Assembly: GCA_003427395.1 (NCBI GenBank)
Contig: BFEA01000079.1
Location: 1,813,509-1,877,508 of the forward strand
Source: Chara braunii
Lineage: Eukaryota > Streptophyta > Charophyceae > Charales > Characeae
DNA: 64,000 nucleotides
Direction of reading: 5' to 3'
Below the pieces are notes generated by a model. The model did no database searches, was not told the DNA's origin, and saw nothing but the letters and a program-made list of their open reading frames with translations. This document shows positions 1 to 11,648 of the stretch, in pieces (within the stretch, counting starts at the first letter, position 1; the number at the start of each line of letters is the position of its first letter). Position numbers and translations under genes: made by a program.

Positions 1-100
1 ATTTTTTTTTCGATTTTTTTTTGTTTTGTTTTTTTTGTTTTTTTTTTCCGGGGCCAGGGGTGCTGACCCCCGCCAGGGCTCCGGGGCCGGGGGTCGACAA
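1..100. repeat. T-rich low-complexity tract and GC-rich edge
   Basis: The first 50 bases are almost all T with scattered C and G. A short GC-rich stretch follows. No gene is visible. It may be the edge of a retroposon whose A-tail lies on the minus strand. Confidence 0.6.
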
Positions 101-104
101 CCCT

Positions 105-290
105 GATTCACGTGTCACCGCACTGCTAAAGGAAGTTGCAGACTGTTGCTGTTCAAAAGTTGATAGAGTTCTGAAGATGGTGGTTCGAGCACTACTGAGC
201 TCATACGAGCTTTGACCTAGCCTGTTCTACAGTTTCCAGAATCGAATTGGTGCTATGCAGTTTCCCACTCGGTTCGTGGATGTAGAAAAC
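105..290 (-). repeat. Dispersed repeat S, copy 1
   Basis: About 185 bp matches 15790-15975 closely, with point differences only. The shared block covers the 3' end of the small coding region at 201-449 and about 95 bp past its stop codon. The two copies lie 15.7 kb apart in the same orientation, so the small protein travels with a mobile or duplicated unit. Confidence 0.8.
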
Positions 291-449
291 GTACTCAATA
301 AATTTGTAATGGTCCCTCATTATCCCCACAACAACCTCTCTTGATAATTTCTTATAATTTTTAACCTCTCCCAATACCTTATCCTCCCATCCTTCCTCTT
401 TTGCTCGGTATAAGGTGCAGGTCATAATCAGGACATCTCTGCTGCCCAT
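201..449 (-). CDS. Small repeat-borne protein of unknown function, copy 1 (82 aa)
   Basis: This open frame starts with ATG at 449 and ends at TGA 201-203. I do not recognise the protein. It begins MGSRDVLIMTCTLYR, has an EGW motif, a YKK motif, the block FIEYVFYIHEPSGKLHS, and ends with ILETVEQARSKLV. A diverged copy at 17155-17384 keeps the same order of motifs (TLYR, EGW, YKK, FIEYVFY, KLH, ETV). A third, truncated copy lies at 15885-15990. Amino-acid pattern is kept while the DNA has diverged, which suggests the frame was once under selection. There is no signal peptide or membrane segment. It may be a whole small protein or one exon of a larger element-encoded protein. Confidence 0.45.
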   Translation of the reverse strand: MGSRDVLIMTCTLYRAKEEGWEDKVLGEVKNYKKLSREVVVGIMRDHYKFIEYVFYIHEPSGKLHSTNSILETVEQARSKLV

Positions 450-3400
450 GTCTATTCTTCCACCTTATTTTTTCGTTTTTGGTACGAGATCAGAGAGTAC
501 GTAAGAGAGTTCCTTCTCAGTTAACAGTCCGTTAAGGGTGTACTCAGATAATATAAAACCTGAAGATTACCAACCCAGGGTAATCCACTAGCTTTACCAC
601 ATGACTGAGTTCAACCTACAGTACACTACACAAGGCACTCCACAAGGTTCTCAGTGCCAGGTATTTGTCGCACTTAGAACGCTGACTTCCATGCCCTCGG
701 GTCAACATACAAATGGGGAATAACGACTGAACCATTCGTGCTCTAACTGAGGTTTTCAGCATCATGGAGTTCTGGTCCAAGGAGGAGCCAGGCAACCCTC
801 ACCTAAGCTGAAGCAGACAGGCGGTTCGGACTCACCTGCTGACCAACTGAAGGTTTGATGAGTGACCTCCGCTGCAAACAGATCTTTTCCCCCTTTTACC
901 GATGCTGGATTCTGCTTTTCTCATAAGGACTACGATAGGCAGTGATCAGAGGAATCGTGAACAACTCAAATCAGATCAACACGAGATACCCTTACAAACA
1001 AAGGTTCAGTTAAAATGATGCGTGGCATTATGTTAGCAACATCCCCTTTTTCCAAATGTTGACACAGACCAAGAGCGCGAGTTGTAGCTAACGGTAACTA
1101 TGGTGGGACAGCTAACTCTCTAGGACTATGCCTCTCATTGTAACCTCAGCCCACCTACCGCCCCACGCACTTTGTTTCAACTCCGGGGGCAATCCAGGGA
1201 TTAATTAATCTTGGCTACGATCAGTGATCAGATGAGTACCCCGGTTTATCACAGCCTTTGCATAACCGATAAAAGAAAACGATGCATGGCCCTCAGTTCA
1301 CAAAATGCGTCATATTATCGGTCGTTACCCCTCACCACTTAATCTGTGAAGCTTGTCACTCGTGAGGCCCTGTTCGAGTACTACACGGAGCGAATCTGAA
1401 CGCTATTACAACAATAATAGGTAGATAAAATTCCTAGGCCACGAAGTTTTTCCCTGGGTTTCACTAGGATTTGTTTTCGCGAGATACAAACAAATGGGGA
1501 CAGACCAATCTTCTCTTGTTAGACCAGTTCTAGTAAAATACACGGACAGAAGCGTCAAGGCTTCGGCCGAATAGACTCAGGATTCAATTAAGCCACCGAA
1601 TACTGTTCAAGTAGACCCGAAACTTGGTGTCAATATACGATGGTTCATTTCTCCCTTTTAATCACCGTCCAACAGATACTTGACTAACTGCTAGGCTATT
1701 TTTTGCATTACGGACCGTCTCTTACTCATCGACGTCAAATGACTAAGAATAGACGGAGTTGATGGGAACTCGGATTGAGCATGCCTTCAAAACCAATTGG
1801 TGCACTCTCTCCGACCTTCTACTCCCTTACTCAACTCGTCTTTTCAGGAGGCCTAGAGAGTTTGAATCAGAAGTCCACGTGACTATACGAGCCCAGACGC
1901 GCCGCTGCTCGAGCGCCTGCAGACCAGTACATCCACGCACGACTGCTTGCTCGTACAATCACTATACCTACAAACTCAGGGAACTGTTCGTTCAAAAGGT
2001 TATATACAGTCCGTCAAAGGCTGATGAGTGCCGGTTAACTCGAGTGCCTAACTAGTTGAGAATAGGAGACGACAAACTGTGCTCATTCACTTTACTTCTC
2101 AACTCAAGATTGTACTTTTGCAATGGTCATACGGACACTCACTAAATGAATCACCAATAGATGGTTAATTACTTGTCCCGCATGTACTTGACTCTCGTAG
2201 TTTGCGCGGGATGCCAGTATCTTGTGGCGAATAATGCAGTGGCTCGCAAACAACAGACCATTAAAAAAAAAAAAAAAAAAGAATGAAAGTACTAATGCAG
2301 TCTGATGATAATCTCGGCTTGTCCCGTGCTGAGAAAACAGCCAAGCAACAAGGAGCCAATGTCGTGCACGTGCTGAATCTAACTCTTCTCGCGTCCGTAT
2401 TTTTTGGTGTAGTCCTTGAGTCAGAGAGAGAGAGTGTTCCGACCTGTATTATTCATATAGTACGACTGTCTACGACTTGATTCCAAAACACTGTATTCTG
2501 AGTAATTCCCTAATCATAGGCAAAAAAAAAAAGAAAAAAGGGTCAAGCGTCCCCAGCTTAATCTTAGGGCCACAACACCTGACTTTTCTTCGCGTGAAGA
2601 TGGTATAGCCAGATAATTTGCGAGTTCACACTTAACAGTGGTTGCTTTTCTCAACACCAGCTACTAAACCATTCAGTCCCCAACTGATATGTCCACACAT
2701 TTCCACTTTACGAACACGAGATGGATAAAACAGAATCCACTAGTCACACGATTGATCCATTCATGATCTCATTGCTAGGCAAGTCCTATCAACATATTAA
2801 TCAAACAAAAGAGGAGAAGTAGCTAGATGTCTTATCTTGTTAGTCGATTTCTCCCCCTGCGCAGTTTACCCATCTCCATCGACTATCAAGCCCCTCGGCT
2901 CACTCAGGTAGCATGGAGACTCATATTCACGCGAACATAACGACCGTACAAAGTTACCACAAAAAGAGAGCATCGACTTAATCACTGCTAAGTAAACATT
3001 TCGACATTTTTGACAAACTCAATGATAAGTCGCTCGATAGTATTTTATCGCGTGGTTCTGACTTTTTAACAGTTCCACTTTGCCTAGTTCATGGCTCCCC
3101 TTCTCATAGGTCATTACCTACTTCATTTTCTTTGCTAAGTACTAGAATACTGTCCAACAATACTCATATTGGCATTTCTGCAAGCGGTTTTTTGTCTCGA
3201 AAAGCAGAGATAAGTGCTGATCTTAGTCTTCAATTAGTAATTCCCCTGCGGTATTCAGATCCCTATTCAACTTTCTCCCCTGCTCTCGTTAAAAGGCTCA
3301 TCCCACTATTAACTAATCGCAACAATCACCATGAGTTTTTTCTCTTTCTCTTAGCCTAGGCACTGGTCTCAGTTATTCAATATAATCATTATGGTCATGC

Positions 3401-3660
3401 GGAGTCAATGACTAAAGAACAAGCGAGGGGACATGAAAGGAGCAGTTTGCGCAGTAGCAAGGACGAGGCAACCAGGTTTCAGTGTCGCTGACGTCAAGGC
3501 AGGGAGTCGAAGGTAGTTGATAAGCAGAGTTCGAATACTACCTAGAGATCGCGTGTTGTCGACTCACTGTTCTTCCTACTCATTCGACCAGCTTCTCAGA
3601 CGTTCCCCCAGTCTTCTCACGAGTCAAGTCAATGAGTAAGGACGAGGCATTGATCGAAGG
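450..3660. other. Intergenic, no gene recognised
   Basis: No open frame here shows a recognisable domain. There is an 18-base A run at 2263-2280, a short A-rich patch near 2521-2539, and otherwise unique-looking sequence rich in short GACTC/GAGTC words. It is probably old transposon sequence beyond recognition. Confidence 0.5.
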
Positions 3661-3899
3661 TTGTGCTCTCCCCACTCGTTTGTGGAGTAGGCAGCCAGAA
3701 TAGAGCCACCTGTCCCTTTGAAAATGAAGTCAGCCATCACCAGTTCCTCGCACATGTGCTCGCCACGCCATCCCTCTTTCTCTCTCTTTCTCCACGTAAC
3801 CGCCCGTCTAAACATAGAAGGTCGACATTACCTTCTTACGACAAAAGAACGAGTTGACGTCAACTGGAACTACCACGCGCTCCACTACGACCTCCCCGC

Positions 3900-5500
3900 T
3901 CTCTCTTACACACGCCTTAACTCCTGATCCTCCGACACTTTGTGAAGACTCCCCACTGCTCAGCAGGTGCAAAACGTCGAGTGAGCGTGGAGGCAGCAGT
4001 TGACGTCAATCGTACTCCGCAAGCTCGCGTCTCGCTCGCTCGCCAAGTCTCCCCGTCTGTTGACCTCCCTCTCACACGCCAAACCGTGCCACGTGTAGCC
4101 CATGTACCGCGAGTCCTTTTTCATGCCTCCTCTCTGAGTCCCACACATTACCGGCTTCTCGCCGACCATACACAACCGCCTTTCTTCTGGGTCTCCCTGA
4201 GACACCCTCTCACAGTCCTACTTGAAGCCATTACAATTTGTTCCCCTGTCGCCTCGGATTGGCCTCAGGACCTTCCTCCACTGACCCTGCCAGCGGGTGA
4301 TCTCTCTCTCTCGTAACTGCCTTAACGCGCTTTGACCTTCTGTCCCACGTCTAGCGACTCCAGTCTCTTCGTCGTTTCGAGTTGGCCTCTGGGCGACCAC
4401 TGGTTCCACGGGCGGGTGGTCCAGTCGCCACTGGTCCAGTCCGTGCCAGGACTGGGTTATGGCCTCTAAATCGCTTGCCCTGCTCTCCGCTTCCGTATCG
4501 CAGTCCAAATGTTGTTGTTCCCTCTCCACAGTATCCGTAGAAGTCTCAGCCTCCAGTTACAAAACCGTCACCCTGATTTCATTGATGACTCCATCCCGCC
4601 TGCACCTTCTCTCCGCACGATCCTTTACCTCCGTAATCGCCATTTGCAGGTCCGGGTCTGCCCTCATGTCCTTCTCTTTTCCCCCTTCAACATTTATCCT
4701 CAGCCGTAGCTGTAGTCCAACACGACTGTTACCGTAGGCCCATCTCCCGACATCCACTCCCATCTACAGAGGGACTGGATGCATCTCGGCCTATAGCCGT
4801 ACAACCCATTGCTTCCGACCATGGCGAGCCCTCCTGAACAGACCATGAATACCAGGTCACCGGCTTCCTAAATAGTCAGGCCTTAACACTCAATGTACAC
4901 ACAAGCAGGCAGGTCTGCCTCACGCTCATACGTCAGCACGACCCCCCTATCAGTCTGCCAACAAACAACGAGGCGAGGTTGTTCATGCTTGGGTAGGTAG
5001 AGGCTCGTCTCCCTCTCTCTTTTATGAGGTCGTCGATCACCGTGATCCCGGTGCTGTAAACGAGGGACTCAAATAACTCTCAATGTTCTGCATTTTAATA
5101 ATTTGTAATTCATAAATTAATAAAATAAGATAAAATAAACAGAGGAAGGGGAAACATTTATTTTTCAAAATCTCGCGAAACAAGTAGACCGAAGGAAGCA
5201 GCGGAGCCGAACTCCAACGGTCGCAGCACACGCAGGCCTTTTCACAGTCGGCCACCGTCCTTTCATTTTTTTTCTTTCCAATAAACGATATCAGATCCGA
5301 CACAGTGGTCCCATAATGGGATATCGATGGTCGTCCTTCCTTCTTCAAAATACACCGCCAGACTACCTTTGACGGGTACCTGTGTCCGATGGTAAGGAGG
5401 GGGCTTATGACCTTCCACACGGGGTGATAAGCCTCCTACCAAAGCGGTCGCGGGTTGCCCCTCTTTTGGGGTCCCATCGTGCGACGCTTCGCATGCAAAT
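3900..5500 (-). mobile_element. Decayed dispersed repeat P, copy 1, with gag-like charged frames
   Basis: This region is a diverged paralogue of 18950-19870: the blocks near 4380-4790 and 5290-5510 each find a counterpart there in the same order. On the minus strand both copies read as charged protein. Around 4557-4700 copy 1 reads INVEGGKEKDMRADPD and RCRRDGVINEIRV, matched by GDGVIVSLRV in copy 2. Around 4480-4529 it reads EREQQHLDCDTEAES, matched by EREQQILD then DSEGESEE. The composition (Glu, Arg, Asp, coiled-coil-like) suits a retroelement gag or similar structural protein, but no zinc knuckle or enzyme motif is visible. Stops break both copies. Confidence 0.45.
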
Positions 5501-5635
5501 CATTCAAGGAAATAACCGAAAGACCAGGGCCATCTAGGCCTTCAGACGACGATCAAAACTCGGACATGAATCGTTGGCCTCCCCATGAAGTGACGAAGAC
5601 CAGAAAGACAACTGCGTCTGATAAATCGATAAGAT

Positions 5636-5720
5636 AATAATAATAATAATAAGAATAATAATAATAAGAATAATAATAATAAGAAGAATAAGAAGAAGAA
5701 GAAGAAGAAAGAAAGAAAAG
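5636..5720. repeat. (TAA)n / (GAA)n compound microsatellite
   Basis: TAA triplets interrupted by AAG pass into GAA triplets and then a GAAA-rich end. Strand composition is almost pure A, T and G. Confidence 0.9.
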
Positions 5721-5974
5721 GAAAAAAACTCTACGATAAAGTGACCAGACGTCGCTAGGATTGCTCTGATTTAAACAAGGGCCCTGATCTGAGTGCGGAT
5801 CATACGCTTAGCTTTCTTTTTCACTTTTACACATTTTGCTTTCTTTTATTTCTTTTATTTAGCCTTTTCTTTTGACGGCGACCTGTCCCATGCACCTAAC
5901 CCATAACCTGGCAGAGGGCACTCGGCGCAGTAGAAAAGACCGCGGCCGTCCTTCTACCTTCGCGTCCCTAGGCG

Positions 5975-6340
5975 AACCCGGCGGTTACCACGACCACAGG
6001 CCGGTAGTGCTCTGGTGTACAGCAGGGCACCGGGCCTGCATGGACCAATGGAAAGTCCAATGGCGCACCTTTTGCTAGGAAGGGCACCAGCTGGACCGGT
6101 CCACTACAGAGTATCACCCAGATATTCCAGGAGCATCGCAAAGGCTCGGGAACAACTCAACGAGCCGCGGCGTCTGAACGAGGAGCTGGTACTGAGTAGG
6201 AGCCTGGCACACAGAGGAGGGTCAGGACACTGCGCCCTCCGACATAATACCAAACCCCCACCCAGCGTCCCCGCTGGGTTAAAATGCGTTCGCAGCCGGT
6301 ATAAAATAACCGGTGTCGGCGGTATGTTCATTCTATTTGA
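5975..6340. repeat. Dispersed repeat Q, copy 1
   Basis: Blocks here align with 20215-20450: a shared TGTACA(A/G)CA(A/G)GGCACC block, then a shared TGGCGCACC block, and later a GACACTGC(A/G)CCCTCC block, in the same order and spacing class. No coding function is recognised. Spacing differs by short indels. Confidence 0.6.
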
Positions 6341-6349
6341 TTACAGCTT

Positions 6350-7310
6350 GCGGTGAAGTTCGTATTGCGGTCTTTGCGCTAACCAGTCTCTCGCATTCTC
6401 GCAGCGCTCGCGTTCTTCTCTCTTACAGCTCGCAGCACAGCACTCACATTTTTCTCTCTTACAAATATCGGCAACTAGCGTAATCTGCGCAATTAATTTT
6501 CTCCTTCCTTCTTTTGCAGTTCGCAATTCCCGCACCGCAGTACTCCTTAGTATGACGTCCTCTTGTCTCTCTTATTTTTCTTCTTAGTTACCATCTCGTT
6601 TTCACCATGCCTGAAGCACGTAGGTGACATGGTAGAGGAAAGGGTGGTAGAGGAGGGAAAGCGCGCGAAGAGCCGCCGGCTCGGGCGCGACGTGAATATA
6701 GTTCGGAGGAGGAGGAAGATGAGCCAAGAAGCTATGGCGCACACTCAAGGCCTTATCCCCGCCACTCTTTTGCGGCGTGGTATGAGAGAACTCCATCCCC
6801 TAACATGATGAAGTACTTCCAGAAGAAATTCGAGGCGCGCTACGGCACGCCCAACACTTCTTCCCCCCCTTATACTCCCAGGGCCCCTACCTCTCCCACA
6901 ATAAGTAGAGCCCTAGTACCTGTTCCACCATCCTATATCCCTTGTGCAATCTCTCCCTTTTCTCATACTAATAGATGTACCCTTTCTTGCATTTTCTTCC
7001 TCCTCGTCTTACTTCAGACGGAGTTCACGATTGTCTTCTACATTCTGTATAAGCGCGAATTTCTCTCGAATTTCTGAATTGGTTTCTTTCAAGCCTCCCG
7101 TTCATGTCACACTCTATAGCGTCCATGGCTTGAAAATTTGACTACCTTAAGGCTGGGGATGTAAGTTCCTCGTGAACCAGGCCGCTTGTCGGCCACCAAA
7201 TAAATTTAAAAAGGATTATGTTTTCACTTTCCGTTTGCTGCTGACTTTGACCTCTTGTCGTTCTGAAATCTGTTTCCTGTCTGAATTTTTACAGCAAAAG
7301 AGTTACCTCC
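6350..7310. other. Intergenic, no gene recognised
   Basis: Short frames occur on both strands, but none has a recognisable domain or codon pattern. T- and C-rich stretches are common. Confidence 0.5.
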
Positions 7311-7314
7311 CCCC

Positions 7315-7662
7315 TCATCTTGACAGCAAAGTCGAGGATATTGTCAACCTGGTCCCAGAGCTCGTGAAACTCGTTCTGCCCGCCATGTTGGGGATAGGGC
7401 ATACCAAACCCTTTTTCTGTCTTCTGGCTTGAGTGAGATATCTTCTCAGCTTCTCAAGCAACTCAGGGGATACCAAACCCTGTTTTTTTTCCCTCATCTG
7501 AGTGAGGCGTCTCCTCAACTTCTCAGATAAAAAGGAAGGGGATACTAAACCCTCTTTTCTTTTCTCTGGTCCGGGAACTTCAAATAAATCTTTATGTACC
7601 TGCAAAACAATCAAGTTCCACAAACAACAGACTATGTCCCCAATAACCAGATTCCCCAACAA
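7315..7662 (-). CDS. Hypothetical ORF with tandem repeats of about 22 residues
   Basis: A 115-residue minus-strand frame contains a tandem protein repeat. Each unit opens GLVSP (last unit GLVCP) and carries a basic, coiled-coil-like stretch such as LSEKLRRRLTQMREKK or LLEKLRRYLTQARRQKK. At the DNA level this is a tandem repeat of about 65 bp between 7385 and 7560. The frame lies about 1.5 kb past the end of the Ty3/Gypsy integrase on the same strand, so it may belong to the 3' part of that element or to a nested repeat. I do not recognise a family, and it may be a chance frame in a minisatellite. Confidence 0.3.
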   Translation of the reverse strand: MLGNLVIGDIVCCLWNLIVLQVHKDLFEVPGPEKRKEGLVSPSFLSEKLRRRLTQMREKKQGLVSPELLEKLRRYLTQARRQKKGLVCPIPNMAGRTSFTSSGTRLTISSTLLSR

Positions 7663-9228
7663 TTAACCGCCAAGCAGCAAGTAAACAAGATAAAACCCAG
7701 AATAAAATAATAAAATAATAAAACAGCAAAACAATAAAATAATAATTCTTCACACCTACTCGAGTATGGCAGCCCTTTGACACTCTCGCCAGGACACCCA
7801 GACTATAGCGGGTCTGGTCACCCTATGACAGTAGACCTCCCGTCAGTCAGACTGTCGCGTACCCGGATTTGACCACTGCGGTCGGGGACCGGCTAAGTGC
7901 TCACCCACCAGTTCTTGGCCTAGGGCGTTGGCTGCCTGCCCAGATTTTTGAACGTGGGACCCGGTCTAACCACAATTCCAGGCTCTGGCGAACCTCACTG
8001 GATTGCATCCTCAGACTGCGGTAGGGTTCCAACCGACCTCTTTTGACCTCACTGGCTAGATCCGCGGAGTCTTAGCCTCAGTCAACTACAGAAGTCGACA
8101 CTCGCGTCGGGGACTTGCTGACCCCACCAAATTGCAACCTACTGCGGTAAGACTCTGGCTAGCCCCGACAATCAATGCATCTTTAGGTTAGAGAAAGAGA
8201 AAACCCCAAGCACAAACAATCAGATAAGCATCCCAAGTCCCACAATCAGGCAATCCATGCCCCAAGCAACAGGACAAACATTTCTCAAGAGACGTCCTTT
8301 CAGTCTCTAGAGGCACTGAACAACAATAAGTAGCAGCCGACAATGTATTCCCTTGAGACCTCGCTGCAGCCTTAGGAAATACAAAGCGTTGATCCCAGAG
8401 AGGTCCCTTCCCTCACCTGAGAGTACGTCTAAGAGACATCCCGTCAACCTCAAGAAAGCATAGAGATATTGGTTCCAGAGAGGTCCCTTCCCTCATCTGA
8501 AGCTGAAGGTAGGCAACTTAGCCAAAAAACACGAAGTTCCCCAGTTGACAACTCTCTTGGCCAATAGAGTTGAACCTCTTTATGCCCACCTTCCTGATAG
8601 CTCTCTCGGACAGGCAACTTAGCCGGCCAGAAGTCCCTCTACTGACAACTCTCTCATCCGATAGAGCTGAACTTTCTTGAATCTGTCAGACTTTCTTTGT
8701 TATAAGGGATCAATACTGTTCCCTTTTCGATGTGCCACAACCATGAATCCTCTGATCTGGATGCTGCATTAATATTATGAAGGATGGTCTCTCATCACCC
8801 TTTCACTGTAAAGTTGTTCCTTTCTCAGAGGTAAGATACTCATGGATCGGCTGTGGCGCTGCATCAATAACTTTGATCTCATTGTCTCTTGAGGAAAATT
8901 AATTCAGATGCACAGACGAACGTAAATCATCTGGAAATTTTTTCTTAAGTCTCATGTCAAAATCTGACATGCTGAAAATTAACTTACTGGACTGATCAGG
9001 CAAGAATAATCAATGTATGTCAAGCTTTAACCCTTTTTAGTGTCTTGCTGTCTCACTGTGCTTACTCTCAATTTTCTTCCCAGTCATCGTGGGGACTAGG
9101 TCGGGGTCTCTGAAGATGAACTTACGAAGTCTTGACCCTGACACCATGTCATGAACTCTTGAGCCATTCAACTCTGAAGTCTCATAGACTTTGCTCTCTG
9201 TTTCTCCTGTAATCCTGTAAGGACCGAG
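7663..9228. other. Region 3' of the Ty3/Gypsy pol gene
   Basis: No gene is seen. There are local duplications: AGAGAGGTCCCTTCCCTCA occurs near 8398 and 8478, and a unit of about 95 bp opening GGCAACTTAGCC occurs at 8513 and 8611. This is where the 3' untranslated region and 3' LTR of the element should lie, but I could not find a matching 5' LTR beyond 13926, so no LTR is called. Confidence 0.4.
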
Positions 9229-9969
9229 TCATCTAGGCTCCAACCGTTTAGTCCACTGAGTCTCAAGAGAACTGTCGAATAGAAGAACAATGTCACAAAC
9301 TTTCAGTTTCACTTTTTTTATATATTTTTTCTTGTTCCATCTCTCTTGATCTGACAGTCGACTGACTGTCATTCTCTCAGCAGCATCCATTACTGCCTGG
9401 TCGACCTCTGATATCTGCTGCATTATGATCTGGAGTAACTCTGAAATAGAATATTCTCTGTCACTCTCTTGACTCGACCATGTTTTGATTATACTTTCAA
9501 TAGGCAGAGTAGCATACCGGTCATACCACAGAGTGAAAGGAGCATAACCAGTGGTTCTCTTGACAGTAATGTTGTCAGCATAAACTGCAACTCTTAATAC
9601 CTTCGGCCAGTTACTGAGATTTCCTTCACACCATTTAACCAATGAATCTTTTAAAGTTATGCGACCTCTGTCAACCGACGCGTTTGCTTGAGGATGGCAA
9701 GTAGTTACATATCGAATTCTGACACCCAATCTGAGAGTGATCCTTCTTACAATTTCATTTTTGAACTCTGATCCTCTGTCTGAGACAAACTATATGATCA
9801 AAGGATACCTGAGATAAACTTCCTCTATCCAGTCAGCCACTTGCTCGGCTGTCTTCCTCTTCAGAGTTTTTGCCTCAACATATCCAGAGAAATTATCTCT
9901 CATGTTCAATATACATCTCATCCCGCCCTTGCCTAATGGCATGGTGATGAGATCTAAATAAACTCGATT
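9229..9969 (-). pseudogene. Ty3/Gypsy integrase core and C-terminal domain, broken
   Basis: The core resumes with NRVYLDLITMP (first catalytic Asp) and continues with FVSDRGSEFKN (second Asp). The open 166-residue frame at 9729-9229 then reads TTCHPQANASVDRGRI. Ty3 integrases have the catalytic Glu at this last site (the usual form is VERG or VERF), so this copy carries Glu to Asp. The C-terminal part contains GYAPFTLWYDRYATLP and DIVLLFDSSLETQWTKRLEP. The frame ends at 9229 with no chromodomain seen. Confidence 0.85.
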
Positions 9970-10437
9970 TCATGACTCTACCAGGATAGTGGGAAATAAA
10001 GGTTCAATCATTCTCCTGGTAGACCTCTTCTCACATAACACACATGATTTACAGAATATGAAAATCATGTCTCTCATGCCAGGCCAGAAGTAGAGCTTGA
10101 CAGTCTTAGAGTAGGTTGCCTCAACAGCTCTGTGGCCACCTGCAACCCCCTCATGTAGAGCAGCAATTATCTCTAATTGTCTCTCTTTACCACAGACCAC
10201 TCTTAGTGGAGGTAGTCCTCCCTTACCATCCACGAAGAGATGTCCTTTATTTAATCTGAACTTTTTCCTTAAATGTTTACAATAGTATTCCTTTAGTTGT
10301 TCTCTTTTCATTCTTTTACCAATCTCTTGATAACTTTCATCGTATTCTTCAAAAATAAATGATATCTCTTCCTCCTTCTTTCCACCTTCTTCTTCTTCCT
10401 TTGAACCAGAGTTTTCTCCCATTTTATGAGCAGCCAC
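9970..10437 (-). pseudogene. Ty3/Gypsy integrase, N-terminal zinc-binding domain
   Basis: This 155-residue frame starts with the acidic linker and then carries the integrase HHCC domain: HEGVAGGHRAVEATYSK, VKLYFWPGMRDM, CKSCVLCEKR. The WPGM motif between the His and Cys pairs is typical of Ty3/Gypsy integrases. The frame stops (TGA) just before the catalytic core at VES. Confidence 0.85.
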
Positions 10438-10439
10438 AG

Positions 10440-10886
10440 CATCTGCGTTAACTCTAGCATACCAATCATTTGGCTCCTCCTCTTCTTCTTTCCCAATAAT
10501 TGACTCATAAGCATAGGCATCAGGGATCTCTTCAGGCCATAAGCTTCATTTATAGGAACTTGGAGCCCTATAGTCTTCATCATCCTCTTCATTCACAAAA
10601 TTATCAACATAGGCTGATTCTTCAATCGTCCCATTTACATCTTCTTCTTCATCGTTTCTCCATTCAATCCGCCTTAGGCCATCTGCTCTGTTCTTCTCAG
10701 TGGGAATCTTTTCCAACTTAAAGTCAAAAGTCCAGATGAAGGCAATTCACCTTCTGACTGTTGGATCTACTTGCTGATGCTTCTTAATAACACCAATCAC
10801 AGTCGATGCATCAGTTCTCAAGATAAATCTCCTTCCTAGTACATAGTGCCTGAAGCATCTGAGGCTATGGATAATTTTGTCAGTAA
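10440..10886 (-). pseudogene. Ty3/Gypsy RNase H C-terminal part and acidic linker, broken
   Basis: After the frameshift near 10890 the element reads IIHSLRCFRHYVLGRRFILR and TDASTVIGVIKKHQQVDP, then a TGA where RNase H proteins usually have Trp, then FKLEKIP and NRADGLRRI, which matches the N-x-ADGLSR ending of Ty3 RNase H domains. An acidic linker rich in Glu and Asp follows (10640-10440). Confidence 0.75.
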
Positions 10887-11648
10887 CTATTTTATGAATT
10901 TGATATAACCTCTTTTTGTAGAGTTAAGAGTCTTGCTCTCAAATCTAAGAGGCCTCTCTTTTCCATTTTCATCTTTCTGGATAAGCACACCACCCAGGAC
11001 TACCGAACCTCCATCTGCCTCGATGATGAAAGGTCTTGTCTCCTCATCATCATAAAAGAGCACTCCCAGCACTACGCCCCCATCTTTTAAATTCTCATGT
11101 AAAGTTTCTATAGCAATTTGTATTTTCTCATTCCATTCTAAATTAGCCCCTTGCCTTACCATCTCCCTTAGAGGCTCTGCAAGGGTAGCAAAATGAGGAA
11201 TAAAAATCCTCCATAATCTACAGACACCCAAGAAGCTTATGACGTCTGTCACTGTCTTGAGTGACAGAGACCAGTTCAAAATCTTGTCTATCTTCTTGGG
11301 GTCAGAACTCCTACCCTTGGAAAAACATTTGAAGTCCAAGATAATTACTTCTGGTTGAAAGAGAAGGGACTTTGGCCCACTGGCAGTCAGGTTATATTTT
11401 TGAAGTCTCTCTATGACCATTTTTACTCCTTCAGCGTGTTCCCAAACAAATTTTCTGACTCCACCTACTACCAAAGTATCATCCCTTATCAGGGGTCCTT
11501 TCACAGGATTGTCATCAATATAGGGGCTGGTTACTTCAGGAGAAATATCCTCCATGACGTAGATCATATCCCTTTGAACCACTGCCACACCATTAGTCCA
11601 ACCCGAAGGTTCCACACACATCTGAATGAGCCCTCTTGGAGTGTGCAT
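10887..11648 (-). pseudogene. Ty3/Gypsy reverse transcriptase C-terminal half and start of RNase H
   Basis: This 253-residue frame opens with the RT motif HTPRGLIQMCVEPSGWTN, followed by VVQRDM and the catalytic box YIDDNPVKGP (YxDD type). The thumb region contains LDFKCFSKGRSSDPKKIDKI and FLGVCRLWRIFIPHFATLAEPL. RNase H begins with FIIEADGGSVVLGGVLIQ and ends near ESKTLNSTKRGY. The combination with VKGP after the DD pair is seen in several plant and fungal Ty3/Gypsy lineages. The frame ends at a TAG caused by a shift near 10890. Confidence 0.9.

Noticed and set aside
2005-2055. CTGATGAGTGCCGG as a possible hammerhead
   Set aside because: No closed stem I or stem II and no GAAA at the right distance.
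2296-2342. CTGATGA followed by a CTCGGC/GCTGAG hairpin and AAAACAG
   Set aside because: Four unpaired bases separate the core from the hairpin, and the stem I and cleavage site are missing. Probably chance.
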